Below are positions 53,802 to 61,529 of a DNA stretch of 64,000 nucleotides, piece by piece (position 1 is the first letter of the stretch; every line of letters starts with the position of its first letter). A program made the position numbers and the translations under genes. The DNA lies in the NCBI RefSeq assembly GCF_022213955.1, contig NZ_JAKNTW010000013.1, positions 186,001 through 250,000 on the forward strand, written 5' to 3'. A model generated the notes under the pieces. The model saw nothing but the letters and a program-made list of their open reading frames with translations. It ran no database searches and was not told the DNA's origin. Source of the DNA: Dolomitihabitans soli (lineage in GTDB: Bacteria; Actinomycetota; Actinomycetes; Streptosporangiales; Streptosporangiaceae).

Positions 53802-55172
53802 CTACAGAAGCGCGAGTGCCTTGGCCACGCCCGGGTCGCGGCCGGTGGCCAGGTCGAGGGCGGTCATGGGGGCATAGTGATCGACCGGCACGCCGATCGT
53901 GTCGATGATTTCGCGGGCGGGGCCGAGGTGTCGGATCTTGGGCAGCAGCAGGATGCTGCCGTCGTCGAGGAGGTACGCCTCGGCGGGACCGGAGACCGCT
54001 CCGGCGGTGCGGGTCCCGATGAGGGTGCCCAGGTCGTTGCCCTTGACGGCCGCACTGAAGTCATCGCAGGCCGAGGCGCACCCGCGGTCGGTGAGGACGA
54101 CCAGGCGCAGGCCGAGCAGCGGGACGCTGTCGTCGGTCCGGTTGGCCACGCAGTCGCCCTTGAGCGGGCAGAAGTAGCTGGTGATCTTGCCGTGCGCGAA
54201 CGCGCCGAGCAGCCGCGTCACCTCGCGAGGCGACCCGCCGCCGTTGCCGCGCAGGTCGAGGACCACTGCCTTCGGCTTACCCTGCAGCTTGGCGATGACC
54301 TGGTCGGCGGCGCCTTCGTAGAATCCGGGCAGGTGGACGTACTCGACGCCGCCGGCGAGCGTCTTCGATGTCACCACCGGACGCTGCTGTGTGATGGGGC
54401 CCTCCTTGAGCTCGACGGTGCGGGTTCGTCCCGTCGTGGGGCGCTTGAGCGTGAGCTTTACCGGGTTGGTGGCGAAGGCTTCGACGATGCTCTGGTTCAC
54501 GGTGTTCCCGATGAACACCGGCACGCCGTTGACCTTGACGAGGATGTCACCGGGTCTGACGTCGGCCTTGGCCGCGGGGCTGCCGGGCAGGACGCGAGTG
54601 ATGAACACCGGCGGGCGGCCCGCCGGATCGAACTGCGGGCCCCGCAGGCCCGACAGGCCCACGATGCCCGTTCCGGTCGGTCCGCCCTCCGGCGGCGGGG
54701 TCGGCTTGATCCAGCGGGCGTGGTTGTCCTGCAGTCCGGCGACCATGCCGGTGATCGCGGCGCGCAGGGCGGCGGGGTCGCCGGCGCCGAGGACTTTCTC
54801 GAAGGCGGCCCAGTCGGTGTCGCGGTTCCCGGTCAGGGCGGGCAGCCAAAGGTCGGCCCGGTCGGCGCCGCGCCGCATCAGGTCCTGGGTGTAGGCGGCG
54901 AAGGCGTTCTTCAGTAGCTCCTTCGGATCCATGGCCGGGCCGCTGTAGTAGTTGTCCAGCACGCAGAAGTACGCCTGCCGGAGCGTGTTCATCGAGGTCG
55001 GCGGCGCCGATTCGGACGGTGGCTCCTTGATGGCGGTGCAGCCCTCGCCCAGGGTGGTGGCCGGTGGGGACGACGGCTTCGGCTGGGACGTCGGGGGCGA
55101 CGCAAGGGCGGACGCGGGTGCGGACATGCAGCAGGCCGTCACCAGGACGGCGGCGCAGAGGGCTCTGATCAT
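53802..55172 (-). CDS. Secreted S41-family (C-terminal processing) peptidase with PDZ domain
   Basis: 456 residues. A signal peptide spans about 1-24 with a lipobox-unlike cleavage at ASALAS. A helical N-terminal part is followed by a PDZ domain (about 195-265: VFITRVLPGSPAAKADVRPGDILVKVNGV in outline) and the S41 core with LDLRGNGGGSPREV and the nucleophile Ser in GCASACDDF. The usual general-base Lys position is unclear. Four to five cysteines suggest disulfides outside the cell. ATG 55172 fits the signal peptide. It is divergent from a two-component system, with a palindrome between them, so it is a plausible regulon member. Confidence 0.9.
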   Translation of the reverse strand: MIRALCAAVLVTACCMSAPASALASPPTSQPKPSSPPATTLGEGCTAIKEPPSESAPPTSMNTLRQAYFCVLDNYYSGPAMDPKELLKNAFAAYTQDLMRRGADRADLWLPALTGNRDTDWAAFEKVLGAGDPAALRAAITGMVAGLQDNHARWIKPTPPPEGGPTGTGIVGLSGLRGPQFDPAGRPPVFITRVLPGSPAAKADVRPGDILVKVNGVPVFIGNTVNQSIVEAFATNPVKLTLKRPTTGRTRTVELKEGPITQQRPVVTSKTLAGGVEYVHLPGFYEGAADQVIAKLQGKPKAVVLDLRGNGGGSPREVTRLLGAFAHGKITSYFCPLKGDCVANRTDDSVPLLGLRLVVLTDRGCASACDDFSAAVKGNDLGTLIGTRTAGAVSGPAEAYLLDDGSILLLPKIRHLGPAREIIDTIGVPVDHYAPMTALDLATGRDPGVAKALALL

Positions 55173-55206
55173 GAGCGCAGTATGGTCAGGAGCGAGTTGC
55201 ACGGCC

Positions 55207-55224
55207 GTGAACGGATCCGTTAAC
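55207..55224. promoter_or_regulatory. 18-bp palindrome between the S41 peptidase and response-regulator genes
   Basis: GTGAACGGA-TCCGTTAAC, two 9-bp arms with one mismatch and no spacer. A further GTTACC at 55231-55236 is one helical turn from GTTAAC (55219-55224), a direct-repeat spacing used by OmpR-type regulators. It lies 35 bp from both starts. Confidence 0.5.
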
Positions 55225-55259
55225 GCCGCTGTTACCCCGGTTCGGGTACAAACGCTGGC

Positions 55260-55913
55260 ATGCGGGTTCTGGTGGCGGAAGACGAACGCGACCTGGCCGA
55301 TCTCGTGGCGCTGGGGCTGCGCCGCCACGCCATGGCCGTCGACGTGGTGTATGACGGGGCCGCCGCGGCGGAACGGCTGGCGGTGCACGACTACGACGTT
55401 CTCGTGCTGGATCGGGACCTGCCCGAGATGCACGGCGACCTCGTGTGCCGTGAGCTGGTGGCGCGCGGGCAGCGTACGCGGATCCTGATGATGACGGCGG
55501 CGGCGTCGGTGCCGGAGCGGGTCGCGGGTCTCGGGATGGGGGCCGACGACTACCTGCCCAAACCGTTCGACTACGCCGAGCTGGTCGCACGGGTGCAGGC
55601 GCTGGGACGGCGCAGCCAGTCGCCGGTGCCGCCGATGCTGATGCGGCACGGGATCGTGGTCGACACGCACCGGCTGCAGGCGTCGCGGGACGGGCGGCAT
55701 CTGCACCTGTCACTCAAGGAGTTCGCCGTCCTCGAAGTGCTGATGAGGGCCGGCGGGGCGGTCGTGAGCTCCGAACGGCTGCTCGAAGAGGCATGGGACG
55801 AGAACACCGACCCGTTCACGACGGTGGTGCGCGTCGTGGTCAGCCGCTTACGGGCGAAGCTGGGCGACCCGCCGTGCATCCGGACGGTTCCCGGTGCGGG
55901 ATACCTGCTGTGA
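55260..55913 (+). CDS. OmpR/PhoB-family response regulator
   Basis: 217 residues. The receiver domain (about 1-112) has the acidic pocket ED at 7-8, phospho-acceptor Asp in VLVLDRDLP (about residue 51) and the Lys of YLPKPF. The winged HTH (about 122-215) includes HLSLKEFAVLEVLM, VVRVVVSRLRAKLG and TVPGAGYLL. ATG 55260 starts directly at MRVLVAEDE. The stop overlaps the kinase start (GTGA), so the pair is co-translated. Confidence 0.95.
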   Translation: MRVLVAEDERDLADLVALGLRRHAMAVDVVYDGAAAAERLAVHDYDVLVLDRDLPEMHGDLVCRELVARGQRTRILMMTAAASVPERVAGLGMGADDYLPKPFDYAELVARVQALGRRSQSPVPPMLMRHGIVVDTHRLQASRDGRHLHLSLKEFAVLEVLMRAGGAVVSSERLLEEAWDENTDPFTTVVRVVVSRLRAKLGDPPCIRTVPGAGYLL

Positions 55914-57001
55914 CGACGGTCCGGGTCCGGCTCACGCTGATCTACTCCGGATTGTTCCTGCTGACCTCGGTCATCCTGCTGGTCACGGTCAACCTGCTGC
56001 TGCGCCAGGCGCTGCACGCGCGGATCGGACGGCTCCCCGTGGCGCCGGTGGCGCCGATCCTGGGGGGGCCGGTCGACCGGCAGGCGCCGCTGCCCGAAGT
56101 GGTGGACGACGTGGTCAACTACCAGTGGGAGGTGACCGCGCTGACGGTCGGGATCATGGCGCTGGTGTCGGTGGTCGTCGGATGGCTGGTCGCCGGGCGG
56201 ATCCTGCGGCCCATCCACCGGATCACCGCCACCGCGCAGCGACTGTCCCTGTCGACCCTGCACGAACGCATCGCGCTCATCGGGCCGAAGGACGAACTCA
56301 AGGAACTGGCCGACACCTTCGACGCGATGCTCGACCGCCTCGAACGCTCCGTCGAGGGGCAGCGGCGGTTCATCGCGAACGCGTCCCACGAGCTGCGGAC
56401 CCCGCTGGCCGTCCAACGAGCGGCGATCGAGATCGGCCTCCCCGAGGACGTCGGCGAGATCCGCGACAAGCTCCTGTTCCACAACCACCGCACGGAGAAC
56501 CTCATCGACGCCCTGCTGGTCCTGGCCCAGGCGGAACACGGCCTGGAGAAGAGAACCCCGGTGGCTCTGGATCAGGTGGTACGACTCGTCCTAGCCGAAA
56601 GAGGCCCGGACGACGTCACCGTCACAACGCGGGTCGAACCGTTCGTCGTCGACGGGGATCCGGTCCTGCTGAACCGCCTCGTCACCAACCTCGTCGACAA
56701 CGCGGTCCGCTACAACCGTCCCGGCGGAACCATCGGGATAACGCTCTTCCACGGAGTTCTGACAGTCCGGAACACCGGCCCAGAAGTGCCGAGGGAACGT
56801 TTCGGCGATCTCTTCGAGCCCTTCCGGCGACTCCACACGACCCGTGAGCAGGGCGCCGGGCTCGGGTTGTCGATCGTCGCCTCGATTGCGAAGGCGCACG
56901 GGGCCGACATACGGGCGAGCCCCAACCCGGGCGGCGGGCTGGAGGTCGTCGTAGTTTTCACGGGGTATCGAAGTCGGGGATTCGAGACGAATGACCTTTA
57001 G
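55910..57001 (+). CDS. Sensor histidine kinase, partner of the OmpR-type regulator
   Basis: 363 residues. Membrane helices at about 8-30 and 78-100 flank a short extracytoplasmic loop of about 45 residues. HAMP follows (about 100-150), then HisKA with the phospho-His in ASHELRTPLA, and HATPase with NLVDNAVRYN, and GAGLGLSIVASIA. The small sensor loop suggests membrane or envelope signals, similar to CutS/MprB-type kinases. GTG 55910 overlaps the regulator stop. Confidence 0.94.
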   Translation: MTTVRVRLTLIYSGLFLLTSVILLVTVNLLLRQALHARIGRLPVAPVAPILGGPVDRQAPLPEVVDDVVNYQWEVTALTVGIMALVSVVVGWLVAGRILRPIHRITATAQRLSLSTLHERIALIGPKDELKELADTFDAMLDRLERSVEGQRRFIANASHELRTPLAVQRAAIEIGLPEDVGEIRDKLLFHNHRTENLIDALLVLAQAEHGLEKRTPVALDQVVRLVLAERGPDDVTVTTRVEPFVVDGDPVLLNRLVTNLVDNAVRYNRPGGTIGITLFHGVLTVRNTGPEVPRERFGDLFEPFRRLHTTREQGAGLGLSIVASIAKAHGADIRASPNPGGGLEVVVVFTGYRSRGFETNDL

Positions 57002-57100
57002 GTCCGCCCCGGCTGCCCGACCGTACAGCCGACGCTCGTCACCGGCCGTTTCCGGGGCGACTTGTGCGGGGCGATCTGTTGGTGGGTCGAGACTGTAGGC

Positions 57101-57658
57101 ATGGAGTTCCTCTGTTACCACCGTGACCGGCCCGGCTCCGTGGCGCTGCGCGAGGAGTTGTTGGAAGAGCATTGGTCCTACATGGACCGGTACGCGAAGG
57201 AGATGATCGCCCGGGGCCCGACCCTCGACGGCGACCTGCCCACCGGCAGCGTGCACATCGTCGACCTGCCCGATCCCGGCGCCGCCCGCGCGTTCGCGTT
57301 CGACGAGCCGAACTACCAGGCCGGCGTGTACCGGGACGTGCTGCTACGGCGGTGGCGCAACACGCTGGGGCGGACAATGTGGGATTTCCCCGGCGGCCAG
57401 ACCGGTGGCAACCGGTACCTGGTGCTCGGCTTCGGCACGGGGCAGGCCGCCGACCTCGCCGTACCGCCCGACCTCGCCGTGCCCGACCTGGACGGGCTGA
57501 TCGCCTACGGGCCGCTGCTGGCCGACGACGGCACCACCTGGCTGGGCACGGCGGCGCTGGTCCGGGCGCCGGACCCGGACACGGCACGCGCCATCCTGAC
57601 CCCGGACCGGTACGCCGACATCGAGGTGCACAACTGGCAGCCCGGCGGACGGCGGTGA
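57101..57658 (+). CDS. YciI-like domain protein
   Basis: 185 residues with an N-terminal YciI/ferredoxin-like fold (MEFLCYHRDRPGSVALREELLEEHWSYMDRY region and IARGPTLDGDLPTGSVHIVDLPD) and a second, related half (YLVLGFGTG, LIAYGPLLADDGTTWLGTAALV), suggesting two tandem YciI-like domains. Such proteins are small dimeric enzymes or ligand-binding proteins of mostly unknown function; the conserved catalytic His/Asp pair of YciI is only partly evident. ATG 57101. Its stop faces that of the next, convergent gene after 6 bases. Confidence 0.8.
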   Translation: MEFLCYHRDRPGSVALREELLEEHWSYMDRYAKEMIARGPTLDGDLPTGSVHIVDLPDPGAARAFAFDEPNYQAGVYRDVLLRRWRNTLGRTMWDFPGGQTGGNRYLVLGFGTGQAADLAVPPDLAVPDLDGLIAYGPLLADDGTTWLGTAALVRAPDPDTARAILTPDRYADIEVHNWQPGGRR

Positions 57659-57664
57659 TGCTGT

Positions 57665-58663
57665 TCACCGTACGAGGGCGTGGTCGACGTCTGCTGGGTG
57701 TGGGTCGTGCTTGCGGCGGCGGTAGTAGGCGATGGTGGCAGTAGCCAGCGCGGCGCCCCAGATCGGCCAGAAGCACTCCGGCAGCCAGGCCCCCCATTCG
57801 GCCAGGGCGAACCGGCCGGCGATCGTCCACCGGACGTAGGTCAGCCCGGCCACGGTGACGATGATCGAAACGAACCCGGCGGGGATGACCGCCAGCAACG
57901 GCGGCACCCGCAGGCCGCGCAGGCCGGGGATCCAGCGCGGGAAGATCTCCCCCCACCGCTGGGTCAGGCCGAGGGTGAGCACACCGCCGAACGCGCCGAA
58001 GGTCGCCAGGTAGGCGCCCGCCAGCCACAGGCCGCCCTCGCCTTCGGCCAGGAACTCCGGGCTGACGCCGAGCGGGATGCCCAGCGCCCACGCCCACCGG
58101 GTGGCGCAGTACACCAGCGGCACCGCGACCGCGACGTACACGGCCGTCCGCCCCCGCTCAGGGGTGAACCAGTTCCTACGGCTCCGGCGTCGGCTGCCGG
58201 CCAGTGCCGCGGCGGCCAGCAGCAGCCCGCCCAGCACGCACACCAGCTGGTTGAGCACGGGCCACGGCCAGGCGTCGGCGAAGGTGGCGCCGCCCAGGCT
58301 CCAGCCGAAGACCGGCGCGACCAGCAGCAGCGGTGTGTAGGCGACGCCCATCATGAGGCGGGAGTCGGGGATCACCAGGACCAGTAGCGCGGCGATCGGC
58401 CAGGCCAGGAACAAGGGCGCGCGGCCGCCTGTGCGGGGCAGCGCCAGCGCCGTCACGGCGGTGAGCAGGCCGAAGGCGGCGATCCACCAGCCGAAGCGCG
58501 GCGTGGTGCCGGCCAGGATGGACAGTGCACCGTCCGGGTCGGGGTCGGAGGCGCCCCAGGGGAAGCCCGGCATCCCCAGCGCCCACGCCACTCCGAGCGC
58601 GCCATAGGCCAGCGCCCACAGCACCGCCGCATGATCTCGCCAGACAGAAGTGATGGTTTTCAT
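57665..58663 (-). CDS. Polytopic membrane protein of unknown function
   Basis: 332 residues with about eight hydrophobic helices (near 12-30, 50-72, 80-100, 103-125, 132-155, 172-195, 215-240, 255-315 containing two). A short basic linker (RRRSRRNWFTPERGR) separates the two halves. No transporter or enzyme signature is recognised. ATG 58663 begins the membrane protein; an open frame upstream is not conserved-looking. It is divergent from the NarL-type sensor kinase and could be its target. Confidence 0.78.
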   Translation of the reverse strand: MKTITSVWRDHAAVLWALAYGALGVAWALGMPGFPWGASDPDPDGALSILAGTTPRFGWWIAAFGLLTAVTALALPRTGGRAPLFLAWPIAALLVLVIPDSRLMMGVAYTPLLLVAPVFGWSLGGATFADAWPWPVLNQLVCVLGGLLLAAAALAGSRRRSRRNWFTPERGRTAVYVAVAVPLVYCATRWAWALGIPLGVSPEFLAEGEGGLWLAGAYLATFGAFGGVLTLGLTQRWGEIFPRWIPGLRGLRVPPLLAVIPAGFVSIIVTVAGLTYVRWTIAGRFALAEWGAWLPECFWPIWGAALATATIAYYRRRKHDPHPADVDHALVR

Positions 58664-58783
58664 GTGCTCAGCGTCTCGGGGCGGCAGGCTGCCGGGCCAG
58701 ATGCCGTTCGGCACTGCTTGCCGCCGGTAAACGTGCTGTTCGGCACCCGTGGGCGGCTCGCAGATGCACGTATCGTCGCTCTG

Positions 58784-59890
58784 GTGGACTTGGTGTGGGT
58801 TGCTGCCTTGGTGTCGGTGCTGATTCCCGTTGTGGTGGCGGCGACGGGGTTCGCCCGGCCGCGGCTCAGGTCCCGTCTGCCCGCGTCGACCTGCCTGGCC
58901 GCGACCGTGTCCCTGGCCTTCACGCTGGCCCACCTCATCGGCGCGACGCGGCCCGCACCGGGTGCCGACGCGCTGGGGATGGCCGAGAGCGCGGCGCTCA
59001 TGGTGTTGGTCGGCTTGGTCCTCCGGTACGCGCCGGCACGGCAGGCCGCGCCGGCCGCACTGGCGGCGGGCCTGGCCGCGGCCACCTGGCTGCTACGCGT
59101 CTTCACCCCCGCTTCGGCCCTGGAAGGGCTGGGCGTGTGCACGTTCTGGGGGCTGGGCGCGTTGCTGGCCGCCGCCGCCGGCGGTTACCTGCGTTTTCTC
59201 AACGTACGGCAGGACCGCGCGGTGGCCGACGTCCGCACCGACTTGCGGCTCCAGCTGGCCAGGGACCTGCACGACTTCGTCGCCCACGACATCAGCGAGA
59301 TGGTGGCGCACGCCCAGGCGGGCATGGTCGCGGGCGATCCTCGGCAGGCGCTCGAACGTGTCGAAACCGCGGGCCAGCGGGCCATGTCGATGCTGGATCG
59401 CACCCTGGACATGCTGCACCACGATCGGCCCCTCGCTGCCGTCGGCGACCTGAGCGGCGTCCGCGAGGCCGCCGAACGCTTCTCCGTCGCCGGTCCCGCG
59501 CAGGTCCGCCTCCACATGGACCCGACCGTGGTGGTTCCGGCGGAGACCGCGGCCCTGGCCTACCGGATCGTCGTCGAAGGACTGACCAACATCCGGCGCC
59601 ACGCCCCTCAGGCCGACCGGGTCGATCTCAGCGTCAGCGTCCTCTCCGGATTCTTCGAGATCACGATGACCAACGACGGCGTGAGCCGGACGCGTAGCAG
59701 CCGGCAGGGCGGCTACGGCCTGCCCGGGCTGGCCGCGCTCGTCCAGGAGCAGGGCGGCGAGCTGGTCACGCAGGCCATGCCGGAGGAGTGGTCGCTGACG
59801 GCCCGCCTGCCGCTGGCACAATCGCCGGTGTGGCCATCCGTATCCTCATCGCCGACGACCAGGAAGGCATCCGCAGCGCCTTCCGCATGA
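58784..59890 (+). CDS. NarL-type sensor histidine kinase
   Basis: About 368 residues. Five hydrophobic helices lie in the first ~135 residues. HisKA_3 follows with the phospho-His in ARDLHDFVAHDISEMV, and the HATPase domain has AYRIVVEGLTNIRRHAP and GGYGLPGLAALV. The kinase has no large extracytoplasmic loop, like DesK-type membrane sensors. The start is uncertain: GTG 58784 precedes the first membrane helix, but other GTGs upstream and a frame open to 58631 exist. Its last 61 bases overlap the response-regulator gene. Confidence 0.85.
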   Translation: MDLVWVAALVSVLIPVVVAATGFARPRLRSRLPASTCLAATVSLAFTLAHLIGATRPAPGADALGMAESAALMVLVGLVLRYAPARQAAPAALAAGLAAATWLLRVFTPASALEGLGVCTFWGLGALLAAAAGGYLRFLNVRQDRAVADVRTDLRLQLARDLHDFVAHDISEMVAHAQAGMVAGDPRQALERVETAGQRAMSMLDRTLDMLHHDRPLAAVGDLSGVREAAERFSVAGPAQVRLHMDPTVVVPAETAALAYRIVVEGLTNIRRHAPQADRVDLSVSVLSGFFEITMTNDGVSRTRSSRQGGYGLPGLAALVQEQGGELVTQAMPEEWSLTARLPLAQSPVWPSVSSSPTTRKASAAPSA

Positions 59891-60459
59891 TCCTCAACGC
59901 CCAGCCCGACATGACCGTGGTGGCCGAGGCCTCCGACGGCCGCGCCGCGATCGATTCCGCCAAGACGATCGAACCCGATGTCGTGCTGGCCGACATCCGC
60001 ATGCCCAGGGCCGACGGCATCGAGGTGACCCGCGCCTTGGCCGGCACCGGCATTCATGTCGTGATCGTCACCACGTTCGGGCTCGACGAGTACGTGCACG
60101 CCGCCCTACGACACGGCGCCTCCGGGTTCATCCTCAAACGCTCCGGCCCCACCCTGCTCATCGAGGCCATCCGGGCCGCGGTCAACGGCGACATGCTCAT
60201 CAGCCCGCAGCTCACCGTCCGGTTGCTGCGCCAGCGCAGCCTTCCCCATGAGACACCGGGCGTCGTCCTCACCGAACGCGAGGACGAAATCGCGATGATG
60301 GTCGCGCATGGCAAGACCAACGCTGAGATCGCCACGGAACTCTTCCTCGCCCCGGGCACGGTCAAAAACCACATCGCCTCCATTCAGCGCAAGACCGGAG
60401 CCAGAAATCGGGTCGGTATCGCCTCGTGGACCTGGGCCACCGGCAGAGCCGAGCCATGA
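59830..60459 (+). CDS. NarL/FixJ-family response regulator
   Basis: 209 residues. The receiver domain (about 1-118) has DD at 8-9, phospho-acceptor Asp in VVLADIRMP and the Lys of FILKRSGP. The LuxR-type HTH (about 140-205) includes LTEREDEIAMMVAHGKTNAEIA and APGTVKNHIASIQRK in outline. GTG 59830 starts at the conserved AIRILIADDQ, inside the end of the sensor-kinase gene, so translation is coupled. It probably controls genes nearby such as the divergent membrane protein. Confidence 0.93.
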   Translation: MAIRILIADDQEGIRSAFRMILNAQPDMTVVAEASDGRAAIDSAKTIEPDVVLADIRMPRADGIEVTRALAGTGIHVVIVTTFGLDEYVHAALRHGASGFILKRSGPTLLIEAIRAAVNGDMLISPQLTVRLLRQRSLPHETPGVVLTEREDEIAMMVAHGKTNAEIATELFLAPGTVKNHIASIQRKTGARNRVGIASWTWATGRAEP

Positions 60460-60568
60460 CGCCGTGCGCACCGGCAGTGTGCCGAGGCGTTGAAGGCTCC
60501 CGACGGTAATCAAGAAACCGAAGGATCCACGCCGAGGGGCCGGTCGTCACGGCGATCAACCAGCGCGC

Positions 60569-60636
60569 CCGAGAAGCGTTGGCCCCGTAGGGCCCCGCCG
60601 CGGACGGCGCGGGGCCGCCGACCTGGCATGCCGTAC
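60569..60636 (-). repeat. Copy B of the 68-bp intergenic element
   Basis: It pairs with copy A at 53681-53748 (55/68 identical by eye, no gaps). It contains GGCCC-CGTA-GGGCC, a 5-bp hairpin, where copy A has GGCCC-AGCA-GGCCC. On the minus strand it lies 72 bases beyond the stop of the dienelactone hydrolase gene and between convergent genes. Confidence 0.75.
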
Positions 60637-60708
60637 ATTCGCGCAGCACTGGACGAAGGAAGTCCGCTGTCGCGGACAGGCGGTGGGGTACTCGAACCCT
60701 CGGTCTTG

Positions 60709-61428
60709 CTAATCCGAGCTGAGGGGTGCCACCGGCAGGTTGGTGTCGAGGAAGGCGACGGCCTCGTTCCAGACGCGGGCAGCGGCTTCAGGGTGGTGGA
60801 ACATCGGTGCCTCGCTGTTGTGGAAGGCGTGCCCCGCCTGCTCGGCGATGTGCATCCGGACGTTGGGCCGACCCTGCGCCGCCTTCTCCACCTTCGCGAC
60901 CTGGTCACGCGGGATGTAGGGGTCGCTTCCGCCGAAGACCAGCAGGAGGGGGGAGTTGATCTGGCTCATCAGTTCAGTGGAGTCGGGGACGGCCGAGCCG
61001 TAGAAGGACAGGACCGCGTCCAGTCCGCCCTGCGCCGCCAGGACATAGTTGAGAGAGCCTCCCAGGCAGAACCCGACGGAGCCGACCGCGCCGGTCACCT
61101 CGGGCATGGAGCGCAAGTGGGCGAGAGTCAGCGCGCAGTCGGCCACTCCTCTCGCGAAGTCGAAGCCGCTGGAAAGCTCGACCGACGCTCGGACCCCTTC
61201 CTCGGTGTGCTCCGCCCGCCAGTTGGGCTGGAGACGCCAGAACAGGTCGGGCGCGGCTACCACGTAGCCCAGCTCGGCGAGGTCGCGGGCGACCTTCTCG
61301 ATGTACGGGCCCACGCCGAAGATCTCCTGTACGAGGAGGATGCCTGGCCCGGAGCCACCGGTCGGCGTCCAGACGCGGACGTCGAACGAGCCATCATCGG
61401 CGTTCACGGTGTCAACGCGAGTATGCAT
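60709..61428 (-). CDS. Dienelactone hydrolase family protein
   Basis: A 239-residue alpha/beta hydrolase. ILLVQEIFGVGPYIEKVARDLAELGYVVAAPDLF (in outline) gives the conserved Glu, GFCLGG contains the nucleophilic Cys typical of dienelactone hydrolases, VFGGSDPYIP the catalytic Asp and AGHAFHN the His. It hydrolyses dienelactones in aromatic catabolism or related lactones and esters. ATG 61428 starts MHTRVDTVNADDGS. It stands alone between the NarL-type system (convergent) and the liv genes. Confidence 0.92.
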   Translation of the reverse strand: MHTRVDTVNADDGSFDVRVWTPTGGSGPGILLVQEIFGVGPYIEKVARDLAELGYVVAAPDLFWRLQPNWRAEHTEEGVRASVELSSGFDFARGVADCALTLAHLRSMPEVTGAVGSVGFCLGGSLNYVLAAQGGLDAVLSFYGSAVPDSTELMSQINSPLLLVFGGSDPYIPRDQVAKVEKAAQGRPNVRMHIAEQAGHAFHNSEAPMFHHPEAAARVWNEAVAFLDTNLPVAPLSSD

Positions 61429-61529
61429 CCGTCCAAGATAGCCAGATTCGTCGAAAGACCCGGTGCTGCCTCCTAGCGGTAGACGGTGTGGGATCCGCAC
61501 ACCATCACCGCGGGGATGAGCGTGACGCG

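Noticed and set aside
60670-60715. tRNA-like 3' half on the minus strand (GGTTCGAGTACC)
   Set aside because: The T-stem closing pair is mismatched, no 7-nt anticodon loop with a 5-bp stem can be formed, and the 5' half lies in the dienelactone hydrolase coding end.
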